A DNA stretch of 7,024 bases from Acidobacteria bacterium UBA6911. GTDB lineage: Bacteria > Acidobacteriota > UBA6911. A model generated the notes under the pieces. It saw only the letters and a list, made by a program, of their open reading frames with translations, searched no databases and was not told the DNA's origin. The stretch's first letter is position 1, and each line of letters starts with the position of its first letter. This document shows, piece after piece, positions 1-5,527 of this stretch. The position numbers and the translations under genes are program-made. The stretch is from assembly GCA_002451015.1 (NCBI GenBank), contig DKBB01000007.1, positions 1 through 7,024 on the forward strand. The letters are read 5' to 3'.

Positions 1-671
1 TAGGAAAGCAGTTTTTCATTCGCCCGTTCCACACCCCGCTCGATTTCGGCTTCATCCAGTCCGGGAATCCTTTCGGACAGATACCCCCCCATGCCGAACA
101 GCAGTCCTGTCGGCAGGCCGGTCTCCAGATCGCGATCAATAATGCCGCCGGGCGGATCGCCGGTCGCAGCATCAATACCGGCATTTTGAAGCGCAAGGCT
201 GTTCAGAACATGGGCATGCCCGGACCGGTGCGTCAGCTTGACGGGATTTGAGGGTGCGGCTTCATCCAGGTCATGGCGGGTTGGATGCCGTTTTTCATCG
301 ATATAGAATTCATCGTAGCTTTTCCCGCGCACCCACTCGCCCGGCGAAACCTGTGCACAAGCCGCACACATCCTGTCCTGAATATCAGGGATCGATCGAA
401 CCCCGTCCCCGGGAGACAGAGGGACGGACACCAGGCTTTCCGCGTAGGCGGTAACGTGACAATGTGCGTCGACAAATCCGGGAAGCAGCGTTTTTCCCGA
501 ACAATCGACAACGCGGGCCGCTTTCCGCTTCAACTCCTCCGAAAGCCCCATCCCACTCACCAGGGCGATACGGTCGCCTTTTACGGCGACAAACGAAGCC
601 GCCGGGGCGGCGGTATCCAGCGTAATCACTTGCGCATTATAAAAAATTGTATCAAAACTCTTCTCAGACAC
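1..671 (-). CDS. YtcJ-like amidohydrolase (Amidohydro_3 family), N-terminal part, cut by the window edge
   Basis: About 223 N-terminal residues are visible; the C-terminus lies beyond position 1. The N-terminus reads SEKSFDTIFYNAQVITLD, the usual opening beta segment of metal-dependent amidohydrolases. It is followed by FVAVKGDRIALV and then PGFVDAHCH, whose H70 and H72 are the HxH metal ligands at the end of strand 1 of the TIM barrel. Further on, THRSGHAHVLNSLAL (about residues 130-144) matches the YtcJ-type 'DGH..xxNSxAL' segment, and a PPGGIIDRD stretch follows, as in that family. YtcJ-type enzymes hydrolyse amide or related C-N bonds, but the substrate cannot be read from sequence. The frame is open upstream to a stop at 705-707. 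GTG at 671 is the only plausible start; the ATG at 679 is out of frame. A weak GGGGA lies about 8-12 bases upstream. No signal peptide is visible, so a cytoplasmic enzyme is likely. It is divergent from the YjiH-like gene. Confidence 0.88.
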   Translation of the reverse strand, partial: MSEKSFDTIFYNAQVITLDTAAPAASFVAVKGDRIALVSGMGLSEELKRKAARVVDCSGKTLLPGFVDAHCHVTAYAESLVSVPLSPGDGVRSIPDIQDRMCAACAQVSPGEWVRGKSYDEFYIDEKRHPTRHDLDEAAPSNPVKLTHRSGHAHVLNSLALQNAGIDAATGDPPGGIIDRDLETGLPTGLLFGMGGYLSERIPGLDEAEIERGVERANEKLLS

Positions 672-884
672 CTTCGCATCCCCGCTACTGTATGAACCGA
701 AACATCATTTCGTTCGGATGCATATTACACCAGGAGCCGGCTCTGTCATCCAGACATCGCAATCTGAATGATTGATTCTGAGTCGACCTCAATATATCAT
801 TGGCCGCTTGAGAATGACCTGAACGCATATTTTTTACAACAATACGAACTTTCATTTATGGAAGACATTGAATCCAGGCAGGTT
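672..884. promoter_or_regulatory. Divergent intergenic region between the amidohydrolase and YjiH-like genes
   Basis: These 213 bases separate two divergently transcribed genes, so both promoters are expected here. Small nested inverted repeats occur at 697-717: CCGAA (697-701) with TTCGG (713-717), and CGAAA (698-702) with TTTCG (708-712). They could be an operator, but are short enough to be chance. A TTGAGA (808-813) followed after 17 bases by an AT-rich TTTTTA (831-836) is a poor promoter candidate for the plus-strand gene. Part of the region (768-884) is also open in frame with the YjiH-like gene. It is AT-richer than the gene body and lacks a ribosome binding site at 768, so I treat it as leader rather than coding. 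Confidence 0.4.
876..882 (+). promoter_or_regulatory. Ribosome binding site deciding the YjiH-like start
   Basis: AGGCAGG lies directly before ATG 885, with its first AGG six bases from the start codon. Neither the upstream in-frame ATG at 768 nor the one at 858 has a purine-rich stretch at a suitable distance. This favours 885 as the start. Confidence 0.5.
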
Positions 885-2210
885 ATGACTACGACTCATT
901 CAGATTCGAACAGTAAAAACACCGGTTCAATACTCAAGTTCGTCATTTGGAGTTTCCTGGGTTCCTTTATATTTTTTGTCCCCGTCACTCTGAACGACAC
1001 AACCACCATCCCCCTGGACCATATTTTAACCGCGATACAAACAGCCGCCCCCTGGTTCGGTCCGATTTTCGCGCTTATCGTTATAGCGATCGGGGGCATC
1101 CTTCCCTTTTACGATAAAAGCTGGAATCGCGACAATGTGACAGCGATCCTTTCCATCCTCAAGCTGCTCGGCATCGGGGCGGGCATTATGGCCTGTTTCC
1201 AGTTTGGCCCGGACTGGTTGATGAAAGAGGACGTTCTGCCGTTTTTATGGACAAAAGTAGCCGTGCCTGTCGCCATTATCGTGCCGCTAGGGTCCATTTT
1301 TTTGACCTTTATAATCTGCTACGGACTGCTGGAATTTATAGGCGTCCTCATGCGGCCGGTCATGCGCCCCCTCTGGAAACTTCCGGGCAGGGCTGCCGTG
1401 GACGCCGTGACTTCCTTCGTCGGCAGTTTCGCCATTGCAATGTTCCTGACAAATCGAATTTACAAGGAAGGAAAATACACAAAAAAGGAAGCGGCGATCA
1501 TTCTGACCGGGTTTTCCAGCGTTTCCGCCAGCTTCATGGTCATCGTGGCAAGAACCCTCGGTCTTATGGAACACTGGAATATGTTTTTCTGGACCACGCT
1601 GCTCGTAACCTACCTGGTTTCGGCCATTACAACCAGGCTGTACCCGTTGAGATCCATAAGCAACGAATATTATCGATCGAGCGGAAATCCCGAGCCCCCG
1701 CTGAAAGGACATTTGCTGCTAAAAGCACTGCGGTCCGGCCTTGAAGCAGCCGAAAAGTCCGGCCCTCTTCACCGCAATATCTGGATCAACCTGAAAGACG
1801 GCATGTTCATGACCTTCAGGCTGATATCCATCATAATTTCCGTGGGACTCATTTCGTTTGTCCTTGTGAAGACAACCCCCGTGTTCGATTACATCGGCTA
1901 TATTTTCTACCCTTTCACTTATCTGACCCAACTGCCGGATCCCGGCCTTGTGGCCAAAGCTACCGCCGTAGCAGGCGCCGAGATGTTTATCCCGTCTGCC
2001 ATTGTGGCCGGAACACCAGGCGTGGCCATGATGTCGAAATTCGTGGTCGGGGTCTTGTCGATTTCATTGATACTGTTCTTCTCCGGATCCATTCCCTGTC
2101 TCCTGGCGACCGATGTACACCTGGGAATCAAAAACCTGGTTATCATAATGTTGGAAAGGGCAATTTTAGCCTTGCTGATTGTAGCGCCGATCGCACATTT
2201 TCTATTTTGA
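885..2210 (+). CDS. YjiH family membrane protein with Gate / nucleoside-recognition domain
   Basis: A 441-residue polytopic membrane protein. Hydrophobic segments begin at about residues 16-34 (ILKFVIWSFLGSFIFFVPV) and continue to a C-terminal helix ending LLIVAPIAHFLF. The diagnostic part is the Gate-like stretch at about residues 150-235: MRPVMRPLWKLPGRAAVDA, then SFVGS, LTNRIYKEGKYTKKEAA and TGFSSVSASFMVIVA. This is the pattern of YjiH proteins, which share the Gate domain with nucleoside transporters and the sporulation proteins SpmA/SpmB. Their substrate is not firmly established, so transport is an inference. The length fits the family. ATG 885 is chosen for its AGGCAGG ribosome binding site and because the 39 residues added by starting at ATG 768 are polar and unlike the family N-terminus; 768 and 858 remain possible. 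It is followed after 71 bases by the HEAT-like gene, and probably heads an operon with it and the NSS symporter. Confidence 0.85.
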   Translation: MTTTHSDSNSKNTGSILKFVIWSFLGSFIFFVPVTLNDTTTIPLDHILTAIQTAAPWFGPIFALIVIAIGGILPFYDKSWNRDNVTAILSILKLLGIGAGIMACFQFGPDWLMKEDVLPFLWTKVAVPVAIIVPLGSIFLTFIICYGLLEFIGVLMRPVMRPLWKLPGRAAVDAVTSFVGSFAIAMFLTNRIYKEGKYTKKEAAIILTGFSSVSASFMVIVARTLGLMEHWNMFFWTTLLVTYLVSAITTRLYPLRSISNEYYRSSGNPEPPLKGHLLLKALRSGLEAAEKSGPLHRNIWINLKDGMFMTFRLISIIISVGLISFVLVKTTPVFDYIGYIFYPFTYLTQLPDPGLVAKATAVAGAEMFIPSAIVAGTPGVAMMSKFVVGVLSISLILFFSGSIPCLLATDVHLGIKNLVIIMLERAILALLIVAPIAHFLF

Positions 2211-2218
2211 ATCCATTC

Positions 2219-2233
2219 CGCGGACTTTCCGCG
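2219..2233 (+). other. Short perfect hairpin in the yjiH-like / HEAT-like gap
   Basis: CGCGGA and TCCGCG form a perfect six-base-pair stem with a three-base CTT loop, starting nine bases after the stop codon of the YjiH-like gene. No T-tract follows, so it is not a canonical intrinsic terminator. It could mark an mRNA processing or stability site, or a weak attenuator. Confidence 0.4.
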
Positions 2234-2266
2234 AGACGAACAGGCAAGGTATGAACTCAGACCACC

Positions 2267-2271
2267 GGAGG
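2267..2271 (+). promoter_or_regulatory. Ribosome binding site of the HEAT-like gene
   Basis: GGAGG sits ten bases before ATG 2282, slightly long but acceptable spacing. It supports the annotated start of the following gene. Confidence 0.6.
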
Positions 2272-2281
2272 ATCTTACAAA

Positions 2282-2935
2282 ATGGGATCTAAAAACCCGA
2301 TAGATCAACTTGGTGTAAAAGGAGCGGATATCGACTCCATCGCCGACCAACTCGTTAAAAACAGCCGGCAGATTGCTGCACTGGTCGAAGCCCTGCAGGT
2401 TGAAGAAAGCCCCAAAAAATACGCCTATGAAAAAGCCCTGCGCCGCGTTTCCGAAATCAGGCCGGAACGGCTCTATTCCCATTTCGACGTCTTCACCCGG
2501 ATGCTGGACAACGAAAACAGTTTCCTGAAATGGGGCGCCATTATGACCGTGTCCAACCTGGCTGGGGTCGATACCAAAAAACGTTTTGAGGACATCTTCA
2601 GGAAATATTATGCGCCGGTCGGCGGTCCAGTCATGGTCACGGCGGCGAATGTCATCAGCAATTCGGGAAAAATTGTCCGGGCCAAGCCGGCACTGGCCGA
2701 TCCCGTCACGAAAGAAATTCTGAAGGTGGAAAAAGCCAACTATCTGAACAAAGGAGAGCCGTCGCCGGAATGCCGCAATGTCGCCATCGGGCACGCCATC
2801 GATGCGTTAGATCAATTTTACGACCGGATCGGGACCAAAACAAAAGTCCTGAATTTCGTCAAACGCCAGCTTAAGAATTCAAGAAAGCAGGTGGTTAAGA
2901 AAGCCGAGCGATTTATGCGCAACCATTCTTCTTAG
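2282..2935 (+). CDS. Conserved-looking HEAT-like alpha-helical protein of unknown function
   Basis: A 217-residue soluble protein without signal peptide or membrane segment. It appears all-helical and repeat-like. Helical pairs run at about residues 16-40 (DIDSIADQLVKN, IAALVEALQ), 46-58, 64-76 (LYSHFDVFTRMLD) and 79-95 (NSFLKWGAIMTVSNLAG), then 98-110 and 116-132 (GPVMVTAANVISNSGKI). The 'FLKWGAI' and 'GPVMVTAAN' helices have the A/G/N spacing of HEAT or PBS-lyase-like repeats. The C-terminal 30 residues are strongly basic (KRQLKNSRKQVVKKAERF), which could bind nucleic acid, acidic lipid or a partner protein. No catalytic motif is seen. HEAT-type proteins are usually binding scaffolds. Its place between two transport-type membrane proteins suggests a cytoplasmic partner or regulator of one of them, but that is inference. 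GGAGG ten bases upstream supports the start. Confidence 0.8.
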   Translation: MGSKNPIDQLGVKGADIDSIADQLVKNSRQIAALVEALQVEESPKKYAYEKALRRVSEIRPERLYSHFDVFTRMLDNENSFLKWGAIMTVSNLAGVDTKKRFEDIFRKYYAPVGGPVMVTAANVISNSGKIVRAKPALADPVTKEILKVEKANYLNKGEPSPECRNVAIGHAIDALDQFYDRIGTKTKVLNFVKRQLKNSRKQVVKKAERFMRNHSS

Positions 2936-2989
2936 AACGGATTTCAGGATATGGCAACAACTTAAAACAGGACTGATGGGGAAATTTCA

Positions 2990-4366
2990 ATGACGTCTTC
3001 CGGAAGAGACAATTGGGGATCCCGTTTAGGATTTGTACTGGCGGCGGCCGGATCCGCCGTAGGCCTCGGGAATTTATGGAAGTTTCCCTATATTACATGG
3101 GACAACAACGGCGGCGCCTTTGTTATCGTCTATCTCCTGGCGGTCGTTATCATCGGCCTTCCACTCATGATGAGTGAGATCCTGGTGGGCCGTTCCACAC
3201 AACTCAGCCCCGTACCGGCATTCACCCGGCTAGGCGGAAGACGCTGGTCCGGCCTGGGCTGGCTGGGCGTAGCGGCAGGTGCCGTGATACAGTCCTATTA
3301 CATGGTCATCGCCGGATGGTCACTGCGTTCCTTCGTGCAGTGCCTGGGTTGGTCCTTTAAGGGATACGCGTCCCCGGCGGAAGGCGAATTCGGAGCTTTT
3401 CTGGCTAACGGGTTTCTGCAGATCGGACTCACTCTCCTGTTTACCCTGTTCACGGCGTTCATCGTCTATCGCGGCATCGGCGGCGGTATTGAGAAAGCGA
3501 CAAAGATCCTGATGCCGGCACTTTTGATTATCCTTCTATATCTGGTATGTACAACACTGACTATGGAAGGACGCAACGAGGCTCTTGTGGAAATATTCAA
3601 CCCGGATTTTTCCGAACTGAGCAAGGAAGGATTCCTGGAGGCTATGGGACAGGCGTTCTTCTCGTTGTCCCTGGGACTGGGAGCTATGGTTGCCTACGGA
3701 TCCTACATGGGCAAAAAAGAGTCCATCTTCAAGTCGGCTCTCTGGGTTGTAGCGCTCGACACCGTCGTAGCCCTTCTTTGCTGCATCGCCATGTTCACGA
3801 TAATCTTTTCGGTTCCCGGGCTGGAAAACCGCGTTTCCGGATCCACGATCGGGATGCTTTTCATTACGCTGCCCGACCTTTTTTATACGGAGATGCCGGG
3901 GGGATTCCTGCTGGGTCCACTCTTTTTCGTTCTGGTGGCATTCGCGGCCCTTTCGTCAACCATATCCCTGGGGGAAGTAACCACATCGCTCCTGATCGAT
4001 CAGAAAGGCTGGCGACGGTCACATGCCACCATCACAACGACGTCCGTTGTTTTTATCGGCTCCATTTTGGCCGCGCTTTCTCTCGGGGCCAACAGGCTTT
4101 TGTCTTCATTCAGCATCTTCGAAGGCAAGGAAGGCGTCCTGTCCACACTGGATCACCTTGCTGCGAACTGGATGCTTCCTACAGGTGGCTTTTTGATAAC
4201 CCTCTTCGTGGGATGGAAACTGGGCAAGAAATTCTGCTTGGAAGAACTGGGGCTTGAAAAACCCAATTGGGCTTTTACCGTCTGGCTCTGGATCGTGCGG
4301 GTTGTTGCCCCGGCCGCCGTGCTTATCCTTCTTATCAATGTAATTATGGGAAAGGATTTCTCATAA
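2990..4366 (+). CDS. Sodium-dependent symporter, NSS/SNF family (MhsT/TnaT-like, 11 TM)
   Basis: A 458-residue LeuT-fold transporter predicted to use the Na+ gradient to import an amino acid or related compound across the inner membrane. TM1 carries the family signature GSAVGLGNLWKFP, where A23 and N28 match the Na1 ligands A22/N27 of LeuT and K31 sits at the extracellular gate position of R30. The TM3 segment has Y103/Y104 in SYYMVIAGW. The unwound part of TM6 is FFSLSLGLG, with S225 at LeuT T254. TM7 has D257 at the N286 position, as in MhsT-type members, and A261 where LeuT has E290. TM8 has A319, S322 and S323 matching the Na2 ligands A351, T354 and S355. I count eleven hydrophobic helices, the last at about 430-452, as in the bacterial 11-TM branch. 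GGGGAA at 2978-2983 precedes the start, 54 bases after the HEAT-like gene. Substrate is not predictable from sequence alone. Confidence 0.94.
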   Translation: MTSSGRDNWGSRLGFVLAAAGSAVGLGNLWKFPYITWDNNGGAFVIVYLLAVVIIGLPLMMSEILVGRSTQLSPVPAFTRLGGRRWSGLGWLGVAAGAVIQSYYMVIAGWSLRSFVQCLGWSFKGYASPAEGEFGAFLANGFLQIGLTLLFTLFTAFIVYRGIGGGIEKATKILMPALLIILLYLVCTTLTMEGRNEALVEIFNPDFSELSKEGFLEAMGQAFFSLSLGLGAMVAYGSYMGKKESIFKSALWVVALDTVVALLCCIAMFTIIFSVPGLENRVSGSTIGMLFITLPDLFYTEMPGGFLLGPLFFVLVAFAALSSTISLGEVTTSLLIDQKGWRRSHATITTTSVVFIGSILAALSLGANRLLSSFSIFEGKEGVLSTLDHLAANWMLPTGGFLITLFVGWKLGKKFCLEELGLEKPNWAFTVWLWIVRVVAPAAVLILLINVIMGKDFS

Positions 4367-4385
4367 TTTAGTATTAATCCAGAGC

Positions 4386-4410
4386 CCCCGGATACACCAT
4401 CCCGGAAGGA
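4386..4410 (+). promoter_or_regulatory. Methyltransferase ribosome binding site overlapped by a small imperfect hairpin
   Basis: GGAAGGA (4404-4410) is a strong ribosome binding site four bases before ATG 4415. CCGGAT (4388-4393) can pair with ATCCCGG (4399-4405, one bulged C), so the stem covers the first two bases of the binding site. This could modulate translation, though the stem is short. The site is important because it fixes the start that includes the signal peptide. Confidence 0.45.
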
Positions 4411-4414
4411 AGCA

Positions 4415-5134
4415 ATGATCTCATTGATTCTACAAAGATTTATAATTCTCTTCCCTGTTTTTTTATACACCGCATTCGCCGCTCAGCAGCCTCAACCGGA
4501 AACCTTTCGTCCGGTAACGGCCTCCACATTGAACCCCGTTTACGGGCCCCTGGCGGATCAAATTGTCTCGGAATTCGGGCTGGCGGAAAAAACCGGCATA
4601 GGAATTGATCTAGGCAGCGGTCCGGGCGACCTGATTATCGAACTGTGCAAACGCACCGAAAATCTGCACTGGATCAACGCCGACATCAATCCCCGCTTCT
4701 TCCCCGAATTCATAAATAGGGCCGGAGAAGCCGGTTTTGAGCAACGGGTAAGCGCCATCTATGCCGATGCCGTCGCCCTGCCCTTTCGCGATGATTATGC
4801 CGACATCCTGGTTTCCCGGGGTTCCTTTCAGTTCTGGGAAGATCTTCAAGCGGCGATTGCCGAAATAGTCCGGGTGCTGAAACCGGGAGGCGTCGCATTT
4901 ATCGGTCGGGGATTTTCGGACAACCTACCCGTGGAAACCGCCCGGCAGATCCGCGCAAGGCAGAAAGAGCGCGATTTCGACCTGAGTTACGATGTCGAAG
5001 CCGTCAAACAACAAATGGAAAATATCCTGAAAGATCTCGGAATCCAAAATTACAACATTCGAATACCCCGCCCCGTCGGCGCCGGCGACGTCAAATACGG
5101 CATCTGGCTGGAGTTTCACAAGCCTGTGTCTTAA
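4415..5134 (+). CDS. Class I SAM-dependent methyltransferase with N-terminal signal peptide
   Basis: A 239-residue protein with a methyltransferase-type 11 Rossmann fold. Motif I is DLGSGPG (residues 65-71), the acidic residue after strand 2 is D90 (INADIN), D118 in YADAVALPF is the motif II region, SRGSFQFWED (134-143) is strand 4 and beyond, and VLKPGG (154-159) is the post-helix motif. SAM binding therefore looks intact; the methyl acceptor is unknown. Unusually, residues 1-22 form a hydrophobic stretch (MISLILQRFIILFPVFLY) ending in TAFA before AQQPQPE, a good type I signal peptidase site. The GGAAGGA ribosome binding site fixes this start, and no other ATG occurs in frame until about residue 193, so the leader is probably real. 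Export, or tethering by the uncleaved helix, is inferred. It lies 48 bases after the NSS symporter and may be cotranscribed with it. Confidence 0.88.
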   Translation: MISLILQRFIILFPVFLYTAFAAQQPQPETFRPVTASTLNPVYGPLADQIVSEFGLAEKTGIGIDLGSGPGDLIIELCKRTENLHWINADINPRFFPEFINRAGEAGFEQRVSAIYADAVALPFRDDYADILVSRGSFQFWEDLQAAIAEIVRVLKPGGVAFIGRGFSDNLPVETARQIRARQKERDFDLSYDVEAVKQQMENILKDLGIQNYNIRIPRPVGAGDVKYGIWLEFHKPVS

Positions 5135-5426
5135 TCTCCCGAGAACGCCCCCACTGCTCCCCGGCAATACGGTCCTCACTGCTGAACCATTCCCCGGATA
5201 GTCACATCCGAATCCATTTAAGCAGGCCGTAGAAGCGCGAGTCTGTTCCATTGATTTGCCGTAAGATTTCAAACAATTACCGGAAACGCCCCTGCCGCAG
5301 GTTCCCGGCACAATCCGGACGGCACCACGGAATGAGAAAGAGTCTAGCAGGGCCGGAAGCCTTGTTGAACTATTCCCGAACCTACTACATCCAACTCAAA
5401 GAAAGCTCCATGTAAATAATCGAAAA

Positions 5427-5444
5427 TCCTGATAAAATTCAGGA
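5427..5444. repeat. Perfect inverted repeat upstream of the VWA gene
   Basis: TCCTGA and TCAGGA form a six-base perfect dyad around TAAAAT, about 85 bases before the VWA start codon. On the minus strand it is followed by ATTTTCGATTATTT, so it resembles a weak minus-strand terminator, but no minus-strand gene is near. An operator for the VWA gene is the other option. Confidence 0.35.
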
Positions 5445-5483
5445 CATTCAGAATAAGAGAAGAATTCCGCGCAACCAGACGGA

Positions 5484-5504
5484 TATAAAATACAGTATTC
5501 TGTA
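5484..5504 (+). promoter_or_regulatory. Candidate -10 element and adjoining TACAG/CTGTA dyad before the VWA gene
   Basis: TATAAA (5484-5489) is a reasonable -10 hexamer, but I see no good -35 at 17 bases. It is directly followed by the perfect dyad TACAG-TATT-CTGTA (5491-5504), which would overlap the transcription start if this promoter is used. That is a typical repressor-site placement. The site is inferred from pattern only. Confidence 0.35.
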
Positions 5505-5515
5505 CAACCCTATAC

Positions 5516-5521
5516 GGGGGA
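5516..5521 (+). promoter_or_regulatory. Ribosome binding site deciding the VWA gene start
   Basis: GGGGGA lies six bases before ATG 5528 but directly against the in-frame ATG at 5522. The spacing favours 5528, giving an N-terminus MIRYLSFAVLYL. Confidence 0.5.
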
Positions 5522-5527
5522 ATGCAC

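Larger units (their letters stand above)
5135..5527. other. 393-base non-coding region upstream of the VWA gene
   Basis: I find no convincing gene, tRNA, IS end or CRISPR repeat here. The left half (to about 5340) is GC-rich and the right half is AT-richer, as expected for a promoter and 5' leader. Small dyads lie at 5195-5210 (CGGAT / ATCCG), 5291-5301 (CCTGC / GCAGG), 5427-5444 (TCCTGA / TCAGGA) and 5491-5504 (TACAG / CTGTA). None is followed on the plus strand by a T-tract, so no clear terminator for the upstream operon is seen. A 27-codon ORF (5332-5415) lacks a good ribosome binding site and is not called. Confidence 0.6.

Noticed and set aside
233..511. 92-codon minus-strand ORF
   Set aside because: It is an out-of-frame shadow of the amidohydrolase. 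The true minus-strand frame carries PGFVDAHCH and is open from 704 to the window edge.
273..695. 140-codon plus-strand ORF
   Set aside because: Lies antisense over the amidohydrolase, with no ribosome binding site and low-complexity Arg/Pro/His composition.
1287..1712. 141-codon minus-strand ORF
   Set aside because: Antisense to the Gate domain of the YjiH-like protein; composition rich in Gly, His and Arg with no recognisable fold.
1919..2794. 291-codon minus-strand ORF spanning two genes
   Set aside because: Antisense to the end of the YjiH-like gene and most of the HEAT-like gene, both of which have clear protein character and the latter a ribosome binding site. Its product shows no family motif.
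3547..4257. 236-codon plus-strand ORF inside the NSS gene
   Set aside because: Alternative frame of the symporter; the product is Arg/His/Gly-rich and has no domain.
5280..5308. Hairpin CCGGAA ... TTCCCGG around CCTGC/GCAGG as a terminator of the upstream operon
   Set aside because: The stem is interrupted and no T-tract follows on either strand, so I do not call it a terminator.
4925..5311. 128-codon minus-strand ORF reaching into the intergenic region
   Set aside because: Mostly antisense to the methyltransferase C-terminus; its N-terminal part has no ribosome binding site and no motif.
5332..5415. 27-codon ORF (begins MRKSLAGPEALL) in the intergenic region
   Set aside because: No proper ribosome binding site and no signal or membrane segment; such an ORF is expected by chance in 393 bases.
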